A DNA stretch of 64,000 nt from Pseudomonadota bacterium (GTDB lineage: Bacteria; Bdellovibrionota; UBA1018), in assembly GCA_027485695.1 (NCBI GenBank), contig JAIXQO010000004.1, positions 258,408 to 322,407 of the forward strand, in the 5' to 3' direction. Positions 1 to 8,773 of this stretch are shown in pieces; within the stretch, counting starts at the first letter, position 1; each line of letters opens with the position of its first letter. The notes below the pieces were generated by a model. It saw only the letters and a program-made list of their open reading frames with translations, was not told the origin of the DNA and did no database searches. The translations under genes were made by a program, and so were the position numbers.

Positions 1-1
1 A

Positions 2-313
2 GCGCAAATGCGCTGGAAAAATACCTCGAACCTAGCGCGATACGCAGAGATTCTCGAACAAGGAGAATCCCCGATTGAGTGGAACGAAGCGCTCTCGGCT
101 GAGCAGCTTGAGATCGAACGCTGGATGCTCGCGCTTCGGTTATCCGAAGGTGTACCGGAATCTTGGCTCACCTCATCGAATCAGCGCCAGAAAGCGACCA
201 TCTACCACCGCGAGGGGCTGATTGAAACGCATCCGAATGATCCAACGCGCCTACGACTAACGGCGCGTGGTTTCGCGCTTTCGGAATCCATCATGAGTGG
301 ACTGATTCACTGA
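2..313 (+). CDS. hemW: HemW-like radical SAM heme chaperone, C-terminal end (partial)
   Basis: This is the last 103 codons of a gene that starts before the window. The visible part has the HemW / oxygen-independent coproporphyrinogen oxidase-like C-terminal pattern: an Arg-Trp-Lys-Asn-Thr stretch followed by LARYAEILEQGESPIEWNE, then an ELEIERWMLALRLSEGVP-type helix, and a small winged-helix-like tail ending in LTARGFALSESIMSGLIH. HemW proteins bind heme and a radical SAM Fe-S cluster and are thought to deliver heme to respiratory proteins. The catalytic CxxxCxxC domain lies outside the window, so the family call rests on the C-terminal domain alone. HemW next to grpE/dnaK/dnaJ is a common bacterial order, often with hrcA in between; no hrcA is present here. 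Confidence 0.75.
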   Translation, partial: AQMRWKNTSNLARYAEILEQGESPIEWNEALSAEQLEIERWMLALRLSEGVPESWLTSSNQRQKATIYHREGLIETHPNDPTRLRLTARGFALSESIMSGLIH

Positions 314-450
314 CTCGAGGGGACTGGACGTCGGCAGAACTGTCACCTAAACTAATTTAATGAATTTTTACTCAATATCTACTGAAAAACGCCCTGAAAT
401 TCAGTTACAACCTATTGAAATATAAAGATAATTATTTTTAACCTCGACGT

Positions 451-480
451 TTGACACTCACTCCTCACGTCCCATCTTAT
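451..480 (+). promoter_or_regulatory. Sigma-32-like heat-shock promoter for grpE
   Basis: TTGACA at 451-456 is followed after 14 bases by CCCATCTTAT at 471-480. The -10 resembles the RpoH consensus CCCCATNT, and the spacing is in the heat-shock range. Transcription would start around 485-487, which is on the grpE ATG, so the message would be leaderless or nearly so. No good Shine-Dalgarno precedes that ATG. The upstream 340-440 region is AT-rich without a CIRCE inverted repeat. Confidence 0.5.
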
Positions 481-484
481 AGGC

Positions 485-1012
485 ATGAGTGAATCACCAG
501 AAAAGAAGCCCGAGAGCGCTGAAACGCCTCCGTCGGAATTGTCCCCCGTAGAAGCTCAAATCCAAGCGCTCGAAGAGGCGCTCAAGGAAGAGAAAAACAA
601 GTACCTCTACCTCTACGCTGAGTTCGATAACTACAAAAAGCGCATGGTCAAAGAGCGCTCAGACCTGATGAAATTCGGTTGGGAAAATGTCGCCCGAGAC
701 CTCTTAAGTGTCGTGGACAATTTGGATCGCGCGGTAGAACACATTCCCGCATCGACTGACCCACAGTTCAAAGAAGGCATTCACATGGTACTCGGACAAT
801 TCCGCGGCACCCTGGAAAAACAAGGCGTTCAAACGATCGTCACTCAAAATGCGCCTTTTAATCCGGATCTTCACGAAGCCATGGGCCAGGAACCGAGCTC
901 GGCCCCTCAAGGAACGATCACCCAGGTGCTCACCAAGGGATATACGCTGCATGGACGTCTACTGCGCCCAGCTCGAGTGGTCCTGAGCACCGGCCAAGCA
1001 CCCCAAAGTTAA
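485..1012 (+). CDS. grpE: GrpE, nucleotide exchange factor of DnaK
   Basis: GrpE releases ADP from DnaK so that it can let go of its client. The 175 residues fit the family. An acidic, variable N-terminus is followed by a long helix (about 20-85, including EFDNYKKRMVKER and VVDNLDRAVEHI), and then the C-terminal beta-wing with DLHEAMG and KGYTLHGRLLRPARVVLS, which matches the GrpE signature. The ATG at 485 sits 5 bases after a sigma-32-like -10 element and has no clear ribosome binding site, so translation may be leaderless. A downstream start is possible because the N-terminus is not conserved. It is followed by dnaK after a 97-base gap that holds a hairpin with a T-run. Confidence 0.95.
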   Translation: MSESPEKKPESAETPPSELSPVEAQIQALEEALKEEKNKYLYLYAEFDNYKKRMVKERSDLMKFGWENVARDLLSVVDNLDRAVEHIPASTDPQFKEGIHMVLGQFRGTLEKQGVQTIVTQNAPFNPDLHEAMGQEPSSAPQGTITQVLTKGYTLHGRLLRPARVVLSTGQAPQS

Positions 1013-1022
1013 GGCAAATTTC

Positions 1023-1059
1023 GGGGCACCTTGACGAAGGTCAATTCAGCCCCATTTTT
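1023..1059 (+). terminator. Intrinsic terminator or attenuator between grpE and dnaK
   Basis: An outer stem GGGGC (1023-1027) pairs with GCCCC (1049-1053). It encloses TTGAC (1031-1035) paired with GTCAA (1040-1044). The hairpin is followed by A and five Ts. Placed 50 bases before dnaK, it could lower read-through from grpE, with dnaK also using its own promoter, or act as an mRNA processing site. The dnaK ribosome binding site GAAGGAAGG lies downstream and is not part of the stem. Confidence 0.55.
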
Positions 1060-1109
1060 AGGAACAAGAACAGTTACTCACAGTCTTTTAGAAGGAAGGT
1101 TTCATTATT

Positions 1110-3035
1110 ATGGGAAAAATCATTGGTATCGACTTAGGAACAACCAACAGCTGCGTAGCCGTCATGGAAGGCTCCGAAAGCAAAGTCATCGCTAACAGCG
1201 AAGGCGCCAACACCACTCCATCGATCGTCGGTTTCGCTCAAAACGGCGAAAAACTGGTCGGTCAAACCGCTAAACGCCAAGCCGTCACGAACCCGGAAAA
1301 AACCGTGTTCGAAGCCAAGCGACTCATTGGCCGCAAAACCAAATCCAAAGAAGTAGAAGAGTTCGTCAAGCACGCGCCTTTCAAAGTCGTAGATTCTAAA
1401 ATCGGTGACGCCTACATCAAAGTCGGTGACCGCGAGTATTCTCCTCAAGAGATCTCGGCTCTCGTTCTTCAAAAAATGAAGCAAACGGCCGAAGACTACC
1501 TCGGCGAACCGGTCACGGAAGCCGTCATCACGGTTCCTGCTTACTTCAACGATGCTCAACGCCAAGCGACCCGCGACGCGGGTAAGATTGCTGGCTTGGA
1601 AGTCAAACGCATCATCAACGAACCTACCGCAGCTGCACTCGCCTACGGTCTCGACAAAAAAGGCAAAGACCTCAAAGTCGCCGTTTTCGACTTGGGCGGT
1701 GGTACGTTCGACGTGTCCATCCTGGAGATGGGCGATGGCGTTTTCGAAGTCAAAGCGACGAACGGTGATACGTTCCTCGGCGGCGGTAACTTCGACCAGA
1801 AGATCATCGACTGGCTCGCTGACGAGTTCAAAAAAGAAAACGGCATCGATCTCCGCAGCGACAAAATGGCGCTTCAGCGCCTGAAAGAAGCAGCCGAAAA
1901 AGCCAAACACGAACTCTCCTCCACGACGACAACGGACGTGAACCTTCCGTTCATCACGGCGGATGCCTCGGGCCCGAAACACTTGAACATCCAGCTTTCG
2001 CGCGCAAAACTCGAGTCACTGGTCGCAAGCCTCATCGACGCGCTTGCTGGTCCATGCGAAACCGCAATCAAAGACTCCGGTCTCTCCAAATCTGACATCG
2101 ACGAAGTCATCCTCGTCGGCGGTATGACCCGTATGCCTCGCGTTCAAGCCAAAGTGAAAGAGATCTTCGGCAAAGAAGCTCACAAAGGCGTGAACCCTGA
2201 CGAAGTCGTCGCCGTCGGCGCAGCGATTCAAGGTGGCGTGCTCAAAGGCGACGTCAAAGACGTTCTCCTCCTCGACGTGACTCCGCTCTCTCTCGGTATC
2301 GAGACGCTCGGCGGTGTGTTCACCAAACTCATCGACAAGAACACCACGATTCCTTCCAAGAAGTCGCAAGTGTTCTCAACTGCGGCCGATAACCAAACGG
2401 CAGTTACGATTCACGTCCTTCAAGGTGAACGTGACTTCGCCGAGCACAATAAATCGCTCGGACGTTTCGATCTCGTCGGTATTCCATCCGCACCTCGTGG
2501 AATGCCGCAAGTCGAAGTCACCTTTGACATCGACGCAAACGGCCTCGTGCACGTCAGCGCCAAGGACCTCGGAACGGGCAAGGAACAATCCATTCGTATC
2601 ACGCCTTCGAGCGGTTTGACCGACGAAGAGATCAAACGCATGCAGCGTGAAGCAGAAGAGAACAAAGCGGCTGACGAGAAACGCAAAGAATCCGTCAACG
2701 CCAAGAACACGCTCGACGGCATGATCTATCAGTCGGAAAAAACGCTGAAAGAAAACGCCGAGAAGATCAGCGCCGATACCAAAAAATCAGTTGAAGACGC
2801 GATCGAAGCAGCCAAAAAAGACCTCGATAGCGGTGACGCTACCGTCCTGACCCAAGCGACCGAAAAACTCACGACGGCCGCGAACAAGATGGCGGAAGAG
2901 ATCTACAAGGCCGCTTCGGCTGGTCAACAACAAGCCGGAGCAGCACCGGGCGGAGACGCCGGTGGAGCTGACGCTTCTTCCGAAAAGAAAAAAGACGGTG
3001 ACGACACGATCGACGCCGAATTCAAGGAAGTATAA
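1110..3035 (+). CDS. dnaK: DnaK, Hsp70 chaperone
   Basis: This ATP-driven chaperone binds exposed hydrophobic peptides, with DnaJ and GrpE as co-chaperones. The 641 residues are full length. The nucleotide-binding domain has [17 protein letters not shown] near the start, [14 protein letters not shown] near 195-208 and [14 protein letters not shown] near 335-350. The linker [15 protein letters not shown] leads to the substrate-binding beta-sandwich. A helical lid follows, and the tail ends in [11 protein letters not shown], close to the bacterial consensus EEVD-like end. A strong Shine-Dalgarno (GAAGGAAGG) lies about 10 bases before the ATG. Codon use is biased toward C-ending codons, as expected for a highly expressed gene. 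Confidence 0.99.
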   Translation: MGKIIGIDLGTTNSCVAVMEGSESKVIANSEGANTTPSIVGFAQNGEKLVGQTAKRQAVTNPEKTVFEAKRLIGRKTKSKEVEEFVKHAPFKVVDSKIGDAYIKVGDREYSPQEISALVLQKMKQTAEDYLGEPVTEAVITVPAYFNDAQRQATRDAGKIAGLEVKRIINEPTAAALAYGLDKKGKDLKVAVFDLGGGTFDVSILEMGDGVFEVKATNGDTFLGGGNFDQKIIDWLADEFKKENGIDLRSDKMALQRLKEAAEKAKHELSSTTTTDVNLPFITADASGPKHLNIQLSRAKLESLVASLIDALAGPCETAIKDSGLSKSDIDEVILVGGMTRMPRVQAKVKEIFGKEAHKGVNPDEVVAVGAAIQGGVLKGDVKDVLLLDVTPLSLGIETLGGVFTKLIDKNTTIPSKKSQVFSTAADNQTAVTIHVLQGERDFAEHNKSLGRFDLVGIPSAPRGMPQVEVTFDIDANGLVHVSAKDLGTGKEQSIRITPSSGLTDEEIKRMQREAEENKAADEKRKESVNAKNTLDGMIYQSEKTLKENAEKISADTKKSVEDAIEAAKKDLDSGDATVLTQATEKLTTAANKMAEEIYKAASAGQQQAGAAPGGDAGGADASSEKKKDGDDTIDAEFKEV

Positions 3036-3060
3036 TTCGACCTGAAGTAGGTAGACGATC

Positions 3061-3094
3061 AGCGCCCGGTGGCTCTCAAAAGCTCCCGGGCGCT
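3061..3094 (+). promoter_or_regulatory. Strong hairpin between dnaK and dnaJ
   Basis: AGCGCCCGG (3061-3069) pairs perfectly with CCGGGCGCT (3086-3094), with a shorter inner GC/AGC pairing. No T-run follows (TCGTCG), so it is not a typical terminator. An intercistronic stabilising or processing hairpin, which would give DnaK in excess over DnaJ, is a reasonable inference. Confidence 0.5.
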
Positions 3095-3130
3095 TCGTCG
3101 TAGTAGCGGAATAGGCAGAGGAATGAGCAG

Positions 3131-4288
3131 ATGAAGAAAGATTATTACGAACTTCTCGGCGTCGCCAAAGGCGCACCGGCAGACGAAATCAAGAAGGCCT
3201 ACCGCAAACTCGCGGTGAAGTACCATCCGGATAAAAACCCGGGCGACAAAGCCTCCGAAGAGAAGTTCAAAGAAGTCTCCGAGGCCTACGAAGTTCTTTC
3301 CGACGATAAGAAACGTCAAATGTACGATCAGTTCGGTCACTCGGCAGGCGCGGGCCAAGCGGGCGGCGGCCCGGGCGGATTCGGTGGATTTGGTGGCGGC
3401 GGATTCGAAGGCGGTGCCTCGATGAACGACATCTTCGGAGATATTTTCGGAGATCTGTTCGGAGCCGGTGGAGCTCGTGGCGGCGGGGCGCGCGGACGTC
3501 GCCGAGGCGGAGTCGCTGGCGCAGACATCAAGACTCAGGTTGACATCACGTTCGAAGAAGCCGCTAAGGGCGTAGAAAAAGTCATCACGATTCCGAAATC
3601 CGTTTCATGCAATACCTGTACAGGTTCAGGCGCTAAACCGGGAACCCAAGCGGAAACTTGTAAAACTTGTCACGGTCGTGGCGAAGTTCAATTCCAACAA
3701 GGATTCTTTGCGATCAGTCGCCCCTGCTCCGATTGCCAAGGCACCGGTCAACGTATTGCAAATCCTTGCGAAGATTGCCGCGGATCGGGCAAGATCCGCA
3801 AACGCTCGCAGATCGCCGTCAAAATCCCGGCCGGTATCGATACTGGCCAGCGCCTGAAACTCTCTAACGAAGGCGAAGCGGGAGAACGCGGCGGATTGCC
3901 GGGCGATCTCTACGTCGTGATCAATGTGCTGGAGCATGATTTTTTCACGCGCGAAGAAGCAGATGTGCTCTGCGATGTACCGATTACATTCGTACAAGCG
4001 GCGCTTGGAGCTGAAATCGAAGTACCGACGCTCGATGGCAAGGTTAAGGTCAAGATTCCCGAAGGCACTCAGTCGCACAAAACGCTCCGCCTCAAGAGCA
4101 AAGGCATGCCTTACATCGGCTCTCCAAGCCGTGGTGACCAGCTCGTGCGGGTGATTGTCGAGACGCCAAGCAAGCTCTCACGCGAACAGCGCGAACTGCT
4201 GAAAAAATTCGATGAGTCCTCAAGCATCGACCACACGCACCCACTGCATAAGAATTTCTTCGATCGCGTCCGGAACATGTTCGGTTAG
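3131..4288 (+). CDS. dnaJ: DnaJ, Hsp40 co-chaperone
   Basis: DnaJ delivers clients to DnaK and stimulates its ATPase. All type I parts are present in 385 residues: a J domain with HPD at 32-34, a Gly/Phe-rich stretch at about 75-125 (including [14 protein letters not shown]), four zinc-finger repeats of the CxxCxGxG type ([32 protein letters not shown]), and the C-terminal beta-rich substrate and dimer domains. AGAGGA at 3117-3122 is the ribosome binding site. The stop codon overlaps that of the convergent gene at 4285. Confidence 0.99.
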   Translation: MKKDYYELLGVAKGAPADEIKKAYRKLAVKYHPDKNPGDKASEEKFKEVSEAYEVLSDDKKRQMYDQFGHSAGAGQAGGGPGGFGGFGGGGFEGGASMNDIFGDIFGDLFGAGGARGGGARGRRRGGVAGADIKTQVDITFEEAAKGVEKVITIPKSVSCNTCTGSGAKPGTQAETCKTCHGRGEVQFQQGFFAISRPCSDCQGTGQRIANPCEDCRGSGKIRKRSQIAVKIPAGIDTGQRLKLSNEGEAGERGGLPGDLYVVINVLEHDFFTREEADVLCDVPITFVQAALGAEIEVPTLDGKVKVKIPEGTQSHKTLRLKSKGMPYIGSPSRGDQLVRVIVETPSKLSREQRELLKKFDESSSIDHTHPLHKNFFDRVRNMFG

Positions 4289-5334
4289 TGGAGGGATTTT
4301 TTGGGAAGATAACGCCGTATATCCCGAATTTTTTTCGGATCACGCACGAGAACAGCAGGAATATCGCCAGCTTTCCATGCGTAGATGATGATATCGGCGT
4401 TCATTTCGTTCGCATATGCTTCTAGACCGTTCATCCCGTTGTCGAGTTCTCGGGAGTATTTCGGGGGGTTCAGCATTTTCCATGCATGGAATGCGCGGAC
4501 CCCCGATTCATTTGCGACATCGAGAATCATGGCGTCTGGAACGACTGTGAATTCGAGCGTTAGCGTCTTGGGAGATGCGCTCCAGAGGTGTTTCATCACT
4601 TTCTGAAGCCTGTTTATATGAGGAGGAAAAACCGCGTAAACTCCGGTACCAGCATCACCCCCAGTCAACGTGAACCCTTTCTCTAATATGGGTTTCAAAT
4701 ATCGCCTATCACTCGTGACATGGTAGAACTTCGATCCGATTGCTGCATTTTTAACCAAGGAACGTAAGTCTGTTCGCGCATTCTCTAGGACTTTCCTCAA
4801 TTCAGGTTCAGAAAAAAGATGAATCGGGTTTATAGAGCTACGGGCAAATCGCAGATAGAAATCCAAAGTAGCTTCGAGTCTCTCAATGACCAAAGCGAAT
4901 CTACTTGTCCCAAGTGACAAGGTTTTCTCGGCACCGTTGAGTCGATAGACTAAGGTAGAGTTCTGCTCGCCGAAATTCAGCTGAAGCTCTATGAGCTCCA
5001 CCTCGTTCGAACGATTTCCTTCTTTCAGCTGATCTTGTACCGACGCTAATCCCTGGGACAAAACGCGGTAAAGCTGAAACTCTTTTTCGTCGTTTTGAAC
5101 CGTTATCACGCCCTCGCCCGTCATCGAAGACTCGCGAACTTTGACCAGCATTTCTTCGAGTGCTTTCAATCTGGACCGATTTCTAATCGCTTCTGGAGCT
5201 TGAGTAATCACCTCGCTCGGAGGATGGGTGATTTGATCGCAACGAAGTATGAATTCTTGGGAGCCACAACAGATTGAAGTATCGAAAGTGATACCCATCG
5301 CCAAAACAAAGAATGAGGTTCGTCGGAAAAGCAT
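4285..5334 (-). CDS. Secreted protein with ADP-ribosyltransferase-like C-terminal domain
   Basis: The gene is not recognised as a named family. From the ATG at 5334 the product is 349 residues and begins with a signal-peptide-like stretch ([14 protein letters not shown]); a longer start at 5382 is possible but puts residues ahead of it. Residues 30-190 are mostly helical and charged. Residues 203-235 read [19 protein letters not shown], then [15 protein letters not shown] start, ILEKGF helix and G.GVY strand is the pattern of the ART / PARP / RNA 2'-phosphotransferase fold, with a possible acidic strand at LEFTVV (about 259-264) and NADIIIYAW near the end. Which residue is the catalytic Glu is unclear. 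It is divergent from the glycine-rich protein gene at 5494 and shares its 159-base intergenic region. Confidence 0.6.
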   Translation of the reverse strand: MLFRRTSFFVLAMGITFDTSICCGSQEFILRCDQITHPPSEVITQAPEAIRNRSRLKALEEMLVKVRESSMTGEGVITVQNDEKEFQLYRVLSQGLASVQDQLKEGNRSNEVELIELQLNFGEQNSTLVYRLNGAEKTLSLGTSRFALVIERLEATLDFYLRFARSSINPIHLFSEPELRKVLENARTDLRSLVKNAAIGSKFYHVTSDRRYLKPILEKGFTLTGGDAGTGVYAVFPPHINRLQKVMKHLWSASPKTLTLEFTVVPDAMILDVANESGVRAFHAWKMLNPPKYSRELDNGMNGLEAYANEMNADIIIYAWKAGDIPAVLVRDPKKIRDIRRYLPKKSLH

Positions 5335-5493
5335 TCTATTTTCAGGGTATCCGATTGAAACCATGCCGAAAACCGGCAACATCTTGACCGTATCGCGCTC
5401 CTAAGATGGAAATAATTTAAATTTTATTGAAACACGACGTTTGGAAGCCGATCAGATGAAGCAACCCCTTTATAACCATGAGGCATCTGCTCT

Positions 5494-8400
5494 ATGTTCA
5501 AGCGTCTACTCCCCTCTCTTTTGATCGTCGCGCTCATCAATCCGACCTATGCTGGCCCTGGAGACGGCGATAAATCTGGACGCGTTCTTCGGAACACTGA
5601 TTACACACTTTACGAAGTAAACGGAAAACCAGGATCAAATGCGTCGGATGGCAGCAATGGTTCGTCAGCGGGTTCCGATGGTACCGATGCCGGCAAACCG
5701 ACCGCGGGCGAAAACGCCGGAAACATAAAAGTTAAACTTTCAAAAGAGAACAAAACCCGTGGAGTATTCCTCGTTCAAGGCGTTCGAGTGACAAATAACG
5801 GTCAATCCAACAACGTGAACGAGACGATTCGCATCTCCGATCGCCCCATTCTCCTGCTCGAGGCCAAAGGTGGAAAAGGCGGAAACGGTGGAACGGGTGG
5901 AAACGGAGCAAAAGGGCGTACGGGATCAGATGGTTCGGACGCAACGAGATACTCGAGCGGTGGCAGCGGTGGGACCGGCGGAACCGGAGGCGATGCCGGC
6001 TCGGGATCAAGCGGCGCTCGATCAGGCGATAGCGGAAAAATTTCCATTGAAGCCAGCGAAAAAGACGCCGGCCTCCTGTTGATGGTTCAAACCCGAATCG
6101 AGAGTATCGCGGGCGGGAGAAGAGGAGAACATGGATCACCCGGCGCAGGTGGCGATGGCGGTCGTGGCGGTAGCTCTTACTCCTGGACGGAAACAGATAC
6201 CGAATACTACACGGACAGTGAGGGCAACCAACAATCGCGCACGAATACCACCTACCACTCAAATCCCGGAGGCAGCAATGGCTCAACAGGTTCACGGGGT
6301 TCTTCTGCGACGGGGACTCTCGTTCATGGCGAGGACGGAAAAATAGGATCTGTCCTCTACAGCATCATCGGCGAGAACGGCAATGTTTCCTCTGCAGATG
6401 AACGATTCAAACTCGAGATCGTCAACTACGATCTTAGTACCGATCATCCGGATGGCATCCTAGAACCCGGCGAAAAGGTGTACATCAAGAACATACGAGT
6501 TAAAAACAATGGAAAACTCCCGACGCCTAAATTTGAAAATACGATGCTTTTTGTCAAATCTGGAGGTTGGATCGTATCTGATGGAATCGAAATTCCTCTA
6601 AAAAACGGCTTAGCACCGGGGGAGGAGCAACTCATAACGGATCATTTGCCGTTTAGAGTCAAAAATAACAACACGATTGCTACCACAAAAAGGTTTGTGA
6701 CAACTGAGAGCTTTACTCCGGAAGCGTTCCTAGAAGATATTCTCGTCAAATACCCTGAAGCGGTGAATCCTAAAACGATTACCATCACCTATCCGGTTGA
6801 AATTACCTCGACTCAAGCCGTATCAAGCTTGAAACCCGGAGAGACCACGCGAATTTTCTGGAAGGTCAAAAACATCTCGAGTTTACCGCTTGGAGAACAA
6901 GAAAACTTGAAACGTGCGATCTCAACTGCACTAAAAAAAGTATCGGGCGATCTCAGCGAAAACGATATCAAACTCGTACTTGACGAAAAACCCGTAGATG
7001 GCGTGAATTTTACAAAAGACATCCTTTCGCTCAAAGGCGGTGACGAAATCGTCTTTGGCGGCACGCTAACGATCGATAAAAATGCGAAACTCTACACTGG
7101 TTCTATCTTAAATGCGGTCTTGAACCTCGCAGATATCGAGACCGGCACTCCGGAGATCATTCAGGCCAGCCCTTTTGAAATTCGAGTCAGCGAGAGCTAC
7201 AAGCGAACAGCCAACGCGAACGTACTTCTCATTACCAATTCGCGAACCGATCGGGCCGATCTAGCGCTTTGGCAGAAAAAATTCAACGACTTCGGGATCA
7301 CTGCTAGCCATTGGGACTTATCCTATAACGGTCACATTGATTTCACACAAAACGTCGACGAACTGGGGACCCTCCTCGAGGGCATGCGAGGGAAAACAAT
7401 CATTCTCCTGAACAACGAGTTCACGGCGAGTGGCAAAGAGATGAGCGCCACGGACTTCCTAGCGAAGAAAAACTTTCTGGAAGCCGCCGCCAACTATGGC
7501 GTGAATTTTTTCGTCGTTGGCGGATCTAAGAAAAAGTCGATCGCACAAGACTTCATGCTTCCGACCACAGGAGAAGCCGGTCGCGTTTGGAAACGCATCA
7601 AGGATATCGTCGAGGCGGTACGTGACAATAAAACAAGTTTGGTCGACGGACAGGCCGGTAAATTATTCGAGACGCTCGATGTTTCAAGGACTCTCGTTTT
7701 TGCGAAACCGAAAAAATCCACTCTCGAAGGTCGCGCTCAGAAACTGCAGGAAAAACTTGGAAAAGTAAAACCTTACGAACAATTTGTAGCGGTCTACGAT
7801 TTCGAACCCAAAGTTCTGAAAAGCTACCTTTGGGGAGCCATTAAGACCTGGGATTACGGCTCTATCGAGATTCGACAAACCTTTTCCGATCAGCCCGGTA
7901 AGGTCGTATCACTCTTCTCCGACGACAAAGTGATGAAATCGGCGCAGTTCTTTGAATCCAAAGAGTTCGCGGCATCGTTCTTTTGGAGCCTCTCCGAATT
8001 CGACCGGAATCTGTTGTTCGAGGGTATCATGCGTGACCCCGAGAAATTCGCTCGTTTCGAAAACCAAGGAATCGCTTCCGTTCTTGGAGATATCGTCCTT
8101 GCTGACTTCGTCAGCAAACAGGGACCACTTCGTGGTCGAGGAGTTTCATTCCCGATCGACGAAGCACTGGGGAATTTCAAGCGTCTCATGGAAAAAATTG
8201 CGACCGGTGCGCCTTACATGAACGACGCCCAACGCAATATGATGCTAGAGTTCGCAGCCAAGCTGAAACTCCTCGCCCGTAGTCAGGTGCATTGGTACGA
8301 GTACCTCCTGCCGTTCGGCAAGAATCTGAATGTCAGCCTCTGGATCGACAATGTTCAGAATAGCCTCGCCAAGTTCCTGATTGCTAAAAACGATGATTAC

Positions 8401-8697
8401 TCCAAGTTCTACAAAGAGCGATTCAAGGCGATGAGAACAGAGTTCTTCGAAGGTTCTCGAGAAGCAATTAAGGCCCGAGTTTTTGATCACTTCACCACGT
8501 GGAAACAAGTGGATCGCGGTGCTCAACAATTCACTGCTGTTTTTGATTTCCTGGATCAGGTGCAGACATCCGATCAATACGCCAAGTACGAAGGCAGTGA
8601 AATGCGATCGACTCTGGCCGTGGAAGAGCTACAAGCGCTACTGAAACAGACTCGATGCGACCTGGTCGTTGAGAGTCCCGCTAATCTTGAAAAATAG
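5494..8697 (+). CDS. Large secreted glycine-rich, collagen-like repeat protein
   Basis: The 1067-residue product starts with a clear signal peptide (cleavage probably after NPTYA, residue 20). Glycine-rich blocks with GxxG or GGxGG spacing fall at about 44-76, 125-181, 207-227 and 258-284 (for example GGKGGNGGTGGNGAKG). Beta-strand-like segments such as NIKVKLSKEN and ISIEASEKDAGLLLMV separate them. At 315-345 comes a DHPDGILEPGEKVYI stretch that resembles CARDB/NEW3-type adhesion or extracellular domains. The remaining 700 residues are an alpha/beta then helical region with no family I recognise. The architecture suggests a surface or periplasmic structural or adhesive protein. GAGG 10 bases before the ATG is a usable ribosome binding site. 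Confidence 0.7.
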   Translation: MFKRLLPSLLIVALINPTYAGPGDGDKSGRVLRNTDYTLYEVNGKPGSNASDGSNGSSAGSDGTDAGKPTAGENAGNIKVKLSKENKTRGVFLVQGVRVTNNGQSNNVNETIRISDRPILLLEAKGGKGGNGGTGGNGAKGRTGSDGSDATRYSSGGSGGTGGTGGDAGSGSSGARSGDSGKISIEASEKDAGLLLMVQTRIESIAGGRRGEHGSPGAGGDGGRGGSSYSWTETDTEYYTDSEGNQQSRTNTTYHSNPGGSNGSTGSRGSSATGTLVHGEDGKIGSVLYSIIGENGNVSSADERFKLEIVNYDLSTDHPDGILEPGEKVYIKNIRVKNNGKLPTPKFENTMLFVKSGGWIVSDGIEIPLKNGLAPGEEQLITDHLPFRVKNNNTIATTKRFVTTESFTPEAFLEDILVKYPEAVNPKTITITYPVEITSTQAVSSLKPGETTRIFWKVKNISSLPLGEQENLKRAISTALKKVSGDLSENDIKLVLDEKPVDGVNFTKDILSLKGGDEIVFGGTLTIDKNAKLYTGSILNAVLNLADIETGTPEIIQASPFEIRVSESYKRTANANVLLITNSRTDRADLALWQKKFNDFGITASHWDLSYNGHIDFTQNVDELGTLLEGMRGKTIILLNNEFTASGKEMSATDFLAKKNFLEAAANYGVNFFVVGGSKKKSIAQDFMLPTTGEAGRVWKRIKDIVEAVRDNKTSLVDGQAGKLFETLDVSRTLVFAKPKKSTLEGRAQKLQEKLGKVKPYEQFVAVYDFEPKVLKSYLWGAIKTWDYGSIEIRQTFSDQPGKVVSLFSDDKVMKSAQFFESKEFAASFFWSLSEFDRNLLFEGIMRDPEKFARFENQGIASVLGDIVLADFVSKQGPLRGRGVSFPIDEALGNFKRLMEKIATGAPYMNDAQRNMMLEFAAKLKLLARSQVHWYEYLLPFGKNLNVSLWIDNVQNSLAKFLIAKNDDYSKFYKERFKAMRTEFFEGSREAIKARVFDHFTTWKQVDRGAQQFTAVFDFLDQVQTSDQYAKYEGSEMRSTLAVEELQALLKQTRCDLVVESPANLEK

Positions 8698-8704
8698 GCC
8701 CACC

Positions 8705-8731
8705 GGGGTGTCGACAACCCGTTGACACCCC
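8705..8731 (+). terminator. Hairpin after the glycine-rich protein gene
   Basis: GGGGTGTC (8705-8712) pairs with GACACCCC (8724-8731), ten bases past the stop codon. The T-rich part (CTTTTC) begins only seven bases after the stem, so termination may be weak or Rho-assisted. Confidence 0.4.
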
Positions 8732-8773
8732 ATCTACCTTTTCATTCCCTAGCCCTTACGCTAGTCTAAAAGG

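Noticed and set aside
314-484. CIRCE element (HrcA operator) before grpE
   Set aside because: No TTAGCACTC-N9-GAGTGCTAA type repeat was found; the only signal is the sigma-32-like promoter.
1134-1982. 282-codon frame antisense to dnaK
   Set aside because: Mirror of the strongly biased codon use of dnaK; no start site or family.
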